In this document: piece after piece, positions 35,855-46,853 of the stretch | How the letters are laid out: every line of letters starts with the position of its first letter | How positions within the stretch are numbered: the first letter of the stretch is position 1 | NCBI GenBank assembly: GCA_900660155.1 | Contig: CABFPE010000098.1 | Coordinates: 970,125 to 1,034,124 of the forward strand | Origin: Hofstenia miamia | Taxonomy: Eukaryota; Xenacoelomorpha; Acoela; Hofsteniidae | Length of the DNA stretch: 64,000 nucleotides | Reading direction: 5' to 3' | The notes under the pieces: model-generated | Database searches by the model: none | What the model was told of the DNA's origin: nothing | The model's input: the letters and a program-made list of their open reading frames with translations, nothing else | Position numbers and translations under genes: made by a program

Positions 35855-38800
35855 TATTATTTATTGTATATTTTTTAGTAAATTTATTTTTTCAAGTTAA
35901 CTATTTTGTTAATATATTTTTGCAATTTATTTCTTTGCTAAGAATTGCTTTGAATTAGTGTTGACCAAAATCAAATCACTGTTGAAATGCATCAGACATT
36001 TGTGGTAATTGAAAGATAATGAATTTATTACTGATGTTGTCAATATGTGTTCTCTCCCAACATCAAATTAATTGTTATCCATTGTTGAAGGAGTTGCCTT
36101 TTTTTAAGGCTATGAAAGAAGAAATTCTCTTTTTGATAATCTTTATTTATTTGTAATTTAGTTTCTTTACACATTGCATTGATAATGTTTTTCTTAACAA
36201 ATCAAGTGTTTCCAGGAAATTTGTATTGATGTTAGTAATATTAAACATGTACAAGTGACTGGAGTGTTTTTGGTGTATTCTTTGAATTGGTGATCAAGAA
36301 GTAAACATATTTTGAAAGATACACTCAAAAGGCTTACTTCACTCGCCTTTTGAGCCTTTTCCCATTGAGAAAATTTTGATCTGGACATTCTTTTGGTGTA
36401 TCCTTTGAACTTAGTATCAAACAAATTGTGATTTAATAAAATAACGCCAAAGGGCTTGCTATGCTGGCCTTTTGGGGCCTTTGTTCTCATTGAAAATGGG
36501 ATTTTTTTAGCTTCACAGTTAAAATAGCAACGTTAGTTGTTTTCTTAGTTGTACTATAAATATTTTGAGTTTGCATTAACATCACTATTTGATTGTGTTC
36601 AATGTTTCTCACTGTTCATTATTTATGTTTAATTAATATCCTACATTGGACATAATGTTGTTAGAGTATTATGAATTGGGTTTAGCTAATATTTCTTTAG
36701 CTTCACAGCTAAAATAGCAATGTTAGTTGTTTCTTAGTTGTACTATGAATAGGCAGAGTTTGCAATAATGTCTCCATTTGATTGTTTAATGGTAAACCAA
36801 GAAATGTTTTGATATTGCTCCAGATTCCTGGTCTCCCTTGAGTAATTTACTCAAGTAATAACTGCTTAGGAGCAGGGCTATAATGAGAGAGCTGAATCTC
36901 ACTCATTGTTGCCCGGCTAATTCTACACTTACTACATAATAAATTCTTTAAATGGTAAACTAAATAATTTTTTAAAGATTTCTATATAAATAGTCCCTCT
37001 TGAGTAAGGTGCTTATGCATTAACTGCTCAAGAGAAATGGTCTTATAAAGCTGACCCCATTGATTGTTGCCAGTATATTTCTACAATGACTTAAGAAACT
37101 TTTTCATTCAAATACATCCTATATAATTAAAATTTCATCTGTGAGGTCAAACTGGTGGAAGTGATGCTAAGCCAGTATTTTAATTTAAGCTTTTCAAATG
37201 GAGTACACTACCATATATTTTTGAATGAAATTGTAAGTTTAATTGTTATATAGATCAAGAATGTTGTCTGAAATGGGTATTAAAGTATGGATATGCAGAA
37301 GCAAAGACAAAATATGGTTATAACCTCAATTAAGAAAATCATTTTGATTTATTAGTATTGCACTTTTTGTAATTTTGTTTAACACAACTATGCAAATTTT
37401 GTATTTTTTTAAATAAAATTGTCTTGTTTCTTTTTTCTAATAATTGTTGTTTTATCTGTTTTTCAATGTCAATGATTTTGCTAAGATATATGCAAATGAA
37501 TGAAAATTTAAAAACTTGAAATTTTTAGACAAAAACATTTGAATAAAAAATACCTTGTTATGTATTCAAGCATTAAGATAGAAATTTATTGGTTTAAGTG
37601 GAAAAAAATACTTTGTTGTATAGGAGTAGAGATTTATTTCTGCTATTAAACTAATTTGAATTCTTTAACTGTATCTAATTAACATCAAACAGCACAAGGA
37701 AAATTTGTTTTAATTAATGATATTAAATATGACCATTACTAAAATTCAAAAAATCCCTCAATACTTTAATTTTTTACTACAATTAAATTTATAATTTGAT
37801 TTAAATGTCTTAACTATACTGTAAAATTACTTTGATTTGCATGTAAATACCATTAAATGCTATTAGATTCTTAAAATTTATAAAAATATTGTAAATATAT
37901 TCAGAGTGCATTTAATAATTTATTTAGAAATGTAAAAAATCTTCATGAAATGTATTCGCATGCACATTCAACTAAATTTGTGTTTAGGAGACAAATTCAA
38001 AATTTCATTTGTTATGGATAGGTAAATGCAGCATAGGTGAGTTACTGTTGTGGATATCTCACATCTTGCAAGAATGTGTGGTACCTGGGTCTTTCCCAAA
38101 TTTAGGTATTCTTTGTATCAACATGGTGGACGTTTACACTATTCAACTGAGACGAAGACATTGGAAGACATAGCTGAAAATCTTTCAGGTTTTGAGTGTT
38201 TGGTGGTAATTTTAGGCAGCAATTATGTTTTATGGCTGCCAGGATCATTGCTGTGGTATGTTACCTGAGGAAAAGAAATGACTTAATTTGTTTCATTGCT
38301 TATCTTCCAAGATCAAACTTTGATGCAAGAGTGCACCAGGCCAAGCTGTTAAAGCTTATTAGTTCGACTTAAAGAATAAGAGATAAACATTTTTAAGTAA
38401 AATTACACATGCAGATTCTAAATATGAAAGCATTTTTTCATTTTAAAAAGTCTCTAAAAAGCGGTTTAAATATCAATATTGCAAAGTTAGGGTTTTTTCG
38501 CCAAATCTGAGAAAAATTGCATATAATTTTTCAATTTATGTTAAAATATAAGCTCAAAGTGAAAATTTAATACCATATATATATCAACTCAGAAGCATCA
38601 AATTTAGGTAGAATGAATAATTTTCAACAAAAATTCGCTTTTGGAATTGATTCACAATTGAAAATGACACTAATGCATTCAAGAAAATTTCACAATGCGA
38701 TCTCTAGATTGACTTGCAATACTAAAGATTAACATATTTAAATAATTGGAGACCTGTAGAATCTAAATATGACATTGGTTTTTCATTTTAAGCTGCAGTT

Positions 38801-40500
38801 AACGAGCAGTTTTAAAAGAAATCTTTCAAATTTGAGTTTTCACATTTAATTCATTGAATGACAGTGAAAGGGCTTCTAAATCTAGAAATTTAATGCCAGA
38901 AACACATTTGCCAGTCTTTAATCAATGTAGAAACATCAATTGTTACTGAGAAGTAGTAGTCAATGCTCCAAAAATTTATATTATCAAAACCCCAGAAATC
39001 TGAGTATATTCAATAATCACGGCAAAATCTCAAAGAAATTGACAGAATGGATCACAGATATCAATAAAATGGAGTAAAATGTAAATGAATTTTCAAGGTT
39101 TATCAATATTATCCATTTTCATAATCCACAATATACATTTAAAAAAACACTGATTTTTTGCAAGTTTATAGGGGTGTCCTAATATGAAGTGAAATATTCC
39201 TAAACAAAATTTTAAACATTAACAAATTAAAAACAAAATGCAATTTTATAAATCACTATAATTTTTAAAAAATTACTTACCCATCCTATAATATTCTTAT
39301 CTAAAAGAGAAAATTTCCCATTATGCAAGATGGACAGGGAATTTTGGGAAAATTGTTTTTAAATGTTATTTCTTGTATTACTGCAAATATCTCAAAGTAA
39401 AAATTTCCAATTTTTGAATATTTAATTTTGAGAAAAACGATTTTCTTAGTTTAAATTTTTAAAACTTTCCGTGTTGAGACAGGACCAAAAAATTAGAATC
39501 TCCTTTTAAAACTTCGCATTTTGGTGTAAAAATCTTATTCATAGCTTCATTATATCAAAAGTTATTAAAGAAAATATGTTTTCTGACAATTTTGCCCAGC
39601 TCTGGCCAGCCTAGCTCAGCCAATATTGATCTTAGAGCTAAACATTTTGAAAAACAAATATTTTCATTAAAATTTGCTACTTAAAAATTAAAATGGAGCT
39701 GTGATATCTTTAAAATTTTTATTGCTATAGCCTGTTAAAGTTAAGGTATAATATCTAAAAGCCAACCCGGATTTTCAAAATAATTTTTTATAAAAAAAAT
39801 TTATGGCTGCGTGAAATTTTTGTCTTGAAATTTCAAACAATTCTGATCAAAATTTAGATCACTAGTGTGAAAAAACGAAAAAAAATTTTTCAAATAAATG
39901 GAATAAAAGATTTAAAAATTCAGGCTTATTAAAAAATTTATGTAAGCTTCTAATGTTCAGAATTTAAAAAAACTTTTAATTTTCAAATTCCTTTGCCAAT
40001 TTTTTACGTGAGCTCTCTCCAAATATCATCAATGACAACAAAAAAATTATTTTCCTAGAGGGCGCAATTTTGACATGTTTAGACTTGTAAAAGGCTTAAA
40101 ATCTTCAACTGGCAAAGCTCTATAAGCCTGCAACATTTCATGGTGATAGCTGCAATATTGACAGAGTAATGGGCAAAAATGTGTTTTTAAAGAAGTTTAG
40201 AGGGAGTATAGAAAGCAACTAATGTTGCTTAACAAGCAATCAATTTCCAACTAAAAAATTTGCTTAATCGTATAATATTCATTATTTAAATATAAAAATA
40301 ACTTACCCCACTCTGGAGAAATTCAACCATCCTTGACTCAATCTCTATAAAAACTGAATAATACACTACATTTTGCAACTTAGGAAAATAATATCAATAG
40401 ATTTAATTAAAAACACAAATATATCATTAAAACTTTAGAGTTTACACAAACGCTCCAAACATCAAATGAAATAATTTTGATTTTCCGTCATTTCTTCATT
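35855..40500. other. Gene-poor AT-rich stretch
   Basis: No gene recognised. 36,230-37,090 contains three successive pairs of diverged direct repeats. A 72-codon frame at 38,050-38,268 (MDISHLARMCGTWVFPKFRY at its start) has balanced composition but no motif I recognise. The rest is poly-A/T-rich sequence without usable frames. Confidence 0.55.
36230..37090. repeat. Cluster of diverged pairwise direct repeats
   Basis: Three pairs: TTTTGGTGTAT...TTTGAA...GGC-CTTTTG units at about 36,268-36,360 and 36,391-36,484; TTTAGCTTCACAG-TAAAATA units at about 36,507-36,600 and 36,697-36,790; and CCTTGAGTAA...CTGCT-AGGAG units at about 36,836-36,930 and 36,996-37,090. Identity within pairs is roughly 70-85% by eye. 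Confidence 0.55.
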
Positions 40501-40559
40501 CTGTGCAAATATCCAGCGTGATATACAGTCTACCAGTCCTGGTGAATTCTATTATTTGA

Positions 40560-41223
40560 CCTTGCTCACTACAAAACTTTACATTTATTCTATTGATATA
40601 TGATCGTGACACCAGCTTATACATTTGATTTTGCTTTTCGTGATGTATTATGGATGGTACTTGTTTTGGCAAATTGCATTAACACTAATGGGGATTTATA
40701 CAATAGGGCTAATCAGGTGCTACCAACAAATTGAGGTTCTACAATATCAGTTTGTACCATTAAAAGATAATTACACCATATATGTCATGTTCATAGCTGG
40801 AATCATTGTTATATTTGGATAAATCTTTCCATAAAATCCTAGCATTTCGCCAGCCTGGTCTAAATCCACCTCATATTCCGGCTTGTTTGTTGCTTTTAAT
40901 CATCTACCAACCAATTTAAATTGTATTGAAACACCGTCAGGTTTAAGAATGGAGTTTATATCTTTATACAAGTCCTTGAAGCTATGCACATGCTTGGAAT
41001 AAAACCACAAACGAATTTTAGTTCAATCTTTTTTCTTCAAAACCCACCACTGTGTCTTAAGATTAAGAAATTTTGATGAGTACCCAATATCAATAACTGC
41101 CATGTAACATGCATTATTAATTGGCTCATCCAAATATGTAGTAAATTCGCTCAATCCTGCTGGATGGCATACTCCCTCTTCTCTACATCTGTCAGATACA
41201 ATGATTACAAGAACCATTACCAT
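40560..41223 (-). pseudogene. Fossil coding relic, possibly Polinton/adintovirus-like
   Basis: The minus strand keeps protein-like sequence over about 220 codons with a few breaks. It shows an order (SEFTTYLDEPI, then a YMAVIDIGYSSKFLNL beta-like stretch, LYKDINSIL, and GEMLGFYGKIYPN) that resembles virion-type proteins found in Polinton-like elements of invertebrates. This is recognition of a pattern, not a database match. It is clearly dead. It may belong with the minus-strand relics at 43.5-46.4 kb. Confidence 0.35.
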
Positions 41224-42361
41224 CTCAAGAAATTTGAATCATTTTAATTGCTCAAAAGCGCTAAAAAGTACTCGTCTTAGTACGAATTATATCATCAGAT
41301 GAAAACGTAATAACTTTGTTCTAAATCAAAACAATGACATTATTGAAATTATTACGATTATATAGAAATGTAATACGTTTTAATACGATTATTACGATAA
41401 CATTTTTATAAAAAATAGCTGTTAAATATGGAAAAACTAAGTTAATTTACTAGAAAATCTATAGATACATTTTGCTTACCAAATATTATAATATTACCAA
41501 TGTAATACAATATAAAAACTACATGTTAAATCAAATTCGTCCTGATCCTCTGCTGCTTGTCTTAAAATATTTTCAAAAGAAGGTAATTACTTGGTTTATC
41601 TAGATGAATTTAAAGCAACAAAGCAACTATTTTATAAAATTATATTATTACGCTAGTACAAATTCAGGATTTTGTGAGGGAGGGGGTTAAATCATAGTAG
41701 TGATCAAATGGGGTATCTTCAGCAGGGCGAGGCCACGCGAAAATTTTATTTAACAAAATTTCCTGAAGTGTAAACAAATAGATCTATTTCTGGGTTAACT
41801 TAATAAGCAGATTTCAAATATGTTGTAGTATTTTCAATATCATGGCTAGTGTTTGTGAAATTTAAATTTTCATTATTAGCTTAAGTAAAAAATAATGAAT
41901 ATCATTTCCAATTTTCTAAATATATAGACCCGCAATATCTTAAAACAATGCAATCCAGAACTTTATTTTCATATAAAATCCTGATAAAATGAATAACAAA
42001 CAAGTTTTAACTTTAAAAGAAAATAAATGCAAAAATTAAGAGTTTACATGACTGTTTTTTATGATATTTGACAGATCTAATCATGTTGGAATTCAATTTG
42101 ACCAGAGTCAAGTGAAAGAATGAAAATGCCATTTAGATATTGGAACTTCATCAGTAAGCGGAATATGCTGTAGTGCTGACAGCAAGTTGGCATACTTGAC
42201 AATAATAGTAGAAATTTTGAAAGGCAATACAAATTGAACACTTCTTCAATAAAAATTGTCATGTTGTAGTCCTAATGATATTCTAATTACCCATCTGTCT
42301 ACTACTAATAAAGTGCAACAGATTGTTTGTAACAAATAAACAACATTCATCAATGTGTATC

Positions 42362-42553
42362 ATGAAGATATCGAGTTTGGTCGTATTTTTACCTAGATTT
42401 TGCTCAATCACTAACATAAAAGCATGCACAGAGTTTCGAAAGGAATGCAATAACGGTGAGGAATGCTGCACCAAATACTGTGAACCTAGTTTTCGTGGGA
42501 GTATTGGTTCAAAATGTGGATATGCAAAAGATAATGATTTTTTACATGCTTAG
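42362..42553 (+). CDS. Small cystine-knot-like (knottin) frame
   Basis: A 63-codon frame from ATG 42,362 (an upstream in-frame ATG is at 42,323). After a short hydrophobic stretch (SLVVFLP) comes CTEFRKECNNGEECCTKYC and a final Cys after 11 residues: C-x6-C-x5-CC-x3-C-x11-C, the cysteine order of inhibitor cystine knots. Such folds serve secreted peptides of many roles, including defence and signalling. The hydrophobic segment is weak for a signal peptide, and AG-type acceptors just before the first Cys mean this could be one exon of a longer gene. No function assigned. Confidence 0.4.
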   Translation: MKISSLVVFLPRFCSITNIKACTEFRKECNNGEECCTKYCEPSFRGSIGSKCGYAKDNDFLHA

Positions 42554-42604
42554 TTTTTGATAAAAAGGCTGACATTGATTGTAAAAGGACGTTTAAGTTT
42601 TTTA

Positions 42605-42606
<2 letters not shown>

Positions 42607-42647
<41 letters not shown>

Positions 42648-42801
42648 NNNNNNNNNNNNNNNNNNNNNNNNNNNNNNNNNNNNNNNNNNNNNNNNNNNNN
42701 NNNNNNNNNNNNNNNNNNNNNNNNNNNNNNNNNNNNNNNNNNNNNNNNNNNNNNNNNNNNNNNNNNNNNNNNNNNNNNNNNNNNNNNNNNNNNNNNNNNN
42801 N

Positions 42802-42831
<30 letters not shown>
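42607..42831. repeat. (TA)n microsatellite containing an assembly gap
   Basis: TA repeat at 42,607-42,647, 154 Ns at 42,648-42,801, then TA repeat to about 42,831. Apparent frames across the Ns are artefacts. Confidence 0.95.
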
Positions 42832-42833
<2 letters not shown>

Positions 42834-43539
42834 TAGCATCAACATAGCAAGCCGATAAGTTAGGCGAAAACATAGTGATAGCATAGTATCTAGTCTCGTT
42901 ATAATACATCTCATGTGACTGCTTAGGCATAGACAGTTTAAAGTAGTGAGCACTAGTAATAACGTAATAGACTACTGTGAATACGAACTCCAGCTACACA
43001 TAAGAATACATGGCAATTAGTGCCAAAGCAAGACATCAAAGCTGCCATCTAGAATACACGAATGTTTGGATCAGCCACACCCAAAACTGAACGGACTTAA
43101 GCCTCCTTCTTAGACGGGCCAGAACAATCCTACACGCCTGAATATGAACTTGGCCTACTCCCCCTCAGCTTCTAGAAAGTTTAGCTGCTCATGATCATCT
43201 CAGTAATAAGCATATATGAGTAAGAGAGTGAGCTATCAAACCAAAATATTTTATTAATCATTTGCGCACACAGAGGCCCTATATATACAAAATGATTTAA
43301 ACAACATAATAACCTGCCGAGGCAGAACTAAAAATGTAAACAACTAAGTGGCGCAAGCAATGGGTAGATGTAGTGCGGGAACATAGCAGGAATTAACATG
43401 AATAGTGGATGTGACGACTCCCAGTGGCGACGATGTGAATTGCTGTTATGTAAAGGTCCTGATTGTACACCCCACCCCTAAGATACCCTATTGTGGCGGT
43501 GAGGGTTTTACTTTGAAGGTTGACTTATAAGATTGTGAG

Positions 43540-46400
43540 TGTCATCCAACAGTTTTAGTAGCTATTTCTTCTTCATGGCTTAGGTAAGTGATTGTTTCAA
43601 TCCCTGCTGTTATTGTTTTGTGGTATTGTACGTACCATAGGCTATTCATTGGTGCTGGAATGCTGATTGATTGTCGTAAGTTGTTTATTCTTCTTTGGAA
43701 GATATCATAGTAGTTTCTGTAGAGTTTCTGGCCTTTTTGCGCTATCATGAGCGTCATTTTCGCGTCCATATTGGGGGTGTGGGCCGACTCTGTGTCCATT
43801 TTGCATCGAGAAAAAAGAACTGGAACATGGAAGACAACAATTGGTGATAATTGGTGTTTTTGTATAGAAAGTTTATGTTTTGCAGAATGATTTCTTCGGA
43901 CATTTGATCCAGGTCATTTATATCAGCTCATATCATCATTACAATTTCAACTCTTCTTGAGATGTTGTAGTATTTTAAATCTTCTTTTATGAGGTTGGTC
44001 AATATTATGTTGTTGCTGCCAGCAAAAAGTGTTAGGTTTCTGAGTTTTTTCTTTGCCAGTTTTTCTTTGAGACTGAGGATTTGTTGTTGAATGGGGCGAC
44101 CTTTTTTGAATATATCAATAAGGAGGTGATAAGCTTGGTAATTTTCTCTGAGTGTCTTCACGGCATCTTTGAAGCTGTGAGTCTTTTTGATGTTAATGAT
44201 GTCTTGACCCGAGTTGAAGTAGAGTCTATGGGAGGGTATGTCATGTTTGACAGGTTTGACCTTTTTGTCTTTGGTGAAAGGTATTATAATAGGTACGCCA
44301 ATTATTTTGGGGGTTTGCAGAAGTTGTTGGCCATTGTGATTTGTTTCTCCAGTTGAATCCAGTTTCCTGTAGTTTGTGTTATTTGGGCAGTGCTGAATGT
44401 TACAGGGTAATTGATTGATTTATGATCAATTTCTCCTATCACGCATAGGGGTGATGTTTTCATGAGAGCTTGGTTCATTTTTCGCGGGATGAGGAAGCAC
44501 ACAGCAGCACACACAATGTTGAATGCCACTTGTTGGTTCGGCATCATTAGGGTTTCAAGATCTGTTTTCATGTAGGATTCTGTGAACATGTTAAGTTTGA
44601 TGAGTTCAACATCAGAGACTTTTGTGGCTGCATATTGCATTGGCGTGATTTGTATTTGGTTTTTGTTGTTAAGTATTGACTTGTCAATTAGAAGGTTTTG
44701 GTGTTCTGGGCGAATCCATGTAGAGGTGTGTACTGTGTGGCATTCTTCTTTGTAGTATTTCTGTTGTTAGTGGTCCATATATATCGTTTGTTTTGATGAA
44801 GTGTGACCCTGCTGTTGCTCCCCACATATATTTTTGTGTGAGTGGGTGTAAGAAGTCCATATAGTTTTTCTGAATGCCAAGAGTATTTATTAGAATTATT
44901 GGCAATGTGCGTCCAAAAGTGTTTTCTCTGTTGATAATGCTGAGTAGAGTTTTCCTGTAGGAGTTGATGCTTTGCTGAAACTTTTTGAGTGGTGAGGTGG
45001 GAGCTCTTGTTGGTTCCAATAGCCAGTTTTTCATTTTCCTGGATATGGGGGTGATTGTGATTTCATAGCATCATTGCTTCATGAGTGCTCTTCATTTTGA
45101 TTTTGAGATTGTCAGGATCAGGGTGAGGTTTTCTGTTAGGAAGATATCAGCCATAGTGCGGATGTGGTTGTTAGTTCGGGTACTTGCTGTTCCGCTAAGA
45201 TTTGTGATCAGAAGTCTTTTTTGATGTTTAAGTCTGTGGCTTCAATGATTTGGGATAAAAGTTTTTCAACGTTTTCCGTGCAGTGTTGAGATGGTGATTC
45301 AATTTTAATTGATGGCCATGGCTCTTCCTTAATGTGTTTGGATTGTACTCTTTTCCATCATTTGTTGATCTCATTTATGGAGCTTTGTTTTTGTTGGAAG
45401 GAGAATCGCGTTGTGATTTTTGTGGCATCTAGTGGTAAGCAGGTAGTATCAATGATTTCATGTGTTTGAGCAAGTAACATGGCATCTACAGCTAATCATT
45501 GCTCCATAATGATGTGGTATTGGGGCATCGAGTGATGCATGAATATGTTGATGAGGATGAGATTTGTGACTGATGGTGTCCTTACAACTGTTGTTCTAGC
45601 TAGTGTAGTTTTTCAAATAATGAAAAATGACTCCAGGTAACCTTCCAAGTTGAGGACATTGTTGGGTAACAGTGACGTGTCTTCAATGTAGAAGAAGTTT
45701 ACTGCAATATTGTAAGCATGGGCCTCAACTAGTATGAGGATTAAATGTTGCACCATTTTTGGGTCCTCTTTTTCAAGTTGCTTCAGTATGTATACCAGAT
45801 TTAGCAATGACCAATCAATGTTGAGGCATTCTAAGTATTGCATTTTCTTCTGTTTTTTAGCAGTTTTAGTATACATTTGAGATGAATGTTGAGAGAGAGC
45901 ATGACGTTTGCTGGGTATATCTGAGGAAGGCTCACCACTCCTTTTGTGTGTTGTTGATGTCAAAGTAGTTGGCATCTGCTTGTCATTGGTAGCTGAGAAT
46001 GTCCTGCAGCTAGAGACATCTGAGGTAGGATTGAGTACACTGAAGGACCCTGAGGACGTCCTGCAAGGAGATTCAGGTGGACTTGATTGCTGTTTAGTTG
46101 TTTTGGGATGTCTGTGAGGTTTGAGTGGGACTGCTTTGCGTTTCATTGTTTGGTGGATCTAAAGGCAATGTTGTGATGTTAATAGACCATTCCTTATTAA
46201 AGATATTAGATTTAGCAATACGTTTTCGTTGTGTGTGCAAACTCATAGGGGAAGAAAGTTTTTGTTTGTATTCTTCATCAAAGTTTTCTTCAGAGAATTT
46301 TCTGCAACCAGGAGTTAGATAGAATTCGTCTTTATCAGATTTTATCAGTTTGAATTCATAGAGTTGTGATATTCTGGCGTGCTCTATGTCACATGACATT
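43540..46400 (-). pseudogene. Fossil minus-strand coding block, family unidentified (virus-like or Polinton-like candidate)
   Basis: Successive protein-like pieces follow one another on the minus strand for 2.9 kb. The upstream end carries a Ser/Thr/Pro/Lys/Arg-rich protein; the downstream pieces are globular-looking. It is broken in about five or more places. The coding strand is strikingly A+C rich (the plus strand reads G+T rich), unlike the AT-rich flanks, which points to a foreign source. I could not assign a family. A structural-protein block of a Polinton-like or small DNA virus-like element is one possibility; an old host gene is another. Confidence 0.4.
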
Positions 46401-46836
46401 CATTTGATGTTTTGGAAGTGGGTGATTTTCTTGTTGTAGCATCATCCAAAAGATAAAACAGAAATAAGCTGCAAAACGTTGCAGAAGAACTAAGATCGAA
46501 AAAGAAGTGATTAAAAAATATTATGATTAAATCAAGTGTAAATATTTCAGTTTGATTTTGTATATTGCAACCAAGAAAATAACATGTGTCGAAAAAGAGA
46601 TAATTGTATCTGTCAATAAAACGTTTTCAACAAATTGTCACTTACATCATTTTTAGCCGCCATCTTGGCAGACGTTTAAATTCAAATCGACAGGTACTTC
46701 TCTTCAAGTTACTATAAATACAATTAAAATTACTGTAAGCATTGATAAAGAATTTTACTCAGAATTCTATTTATTCCATCTTATTAATGGTTTGATTATT
46801 AATACAATGTCGAGCTAATCGAGCGGTGTTTAGTAG

Positions 46837-46853
46837 CTGTCTCTTATACACAT
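46837..46853. other. Tn5/Nextera mosaic-end match (probable adapter residue)
   Basis: CTGTCTCTTATACACAT matches 17 consecutive bases of the 19-bp Tn5 mosaic end used in Nextera libraries. Chance occurrence in 64 kb is very unlikely (about one in 100,000 for random sequence). No IS50 sequence surrounds it, so library adapter left in the assembly is the simplest reading. Confidence 0.75.

Noticed and set aside
42486-42953. Long open frames of repeating Tyr-Ile across the N gap on both strands
   Set aside because: They are translations of a TA microsatellite and Ns, not genes.
42970-43440. TATA-like GGCCCTATATATAC followed by CCCA and TGGCGACGATG, reminiscent of an LTR end and primer-binding site
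   Set aside because: No second LTR, no clear start and no duplication were found, and nothing downstream on the plus strand looks like gag or pol.
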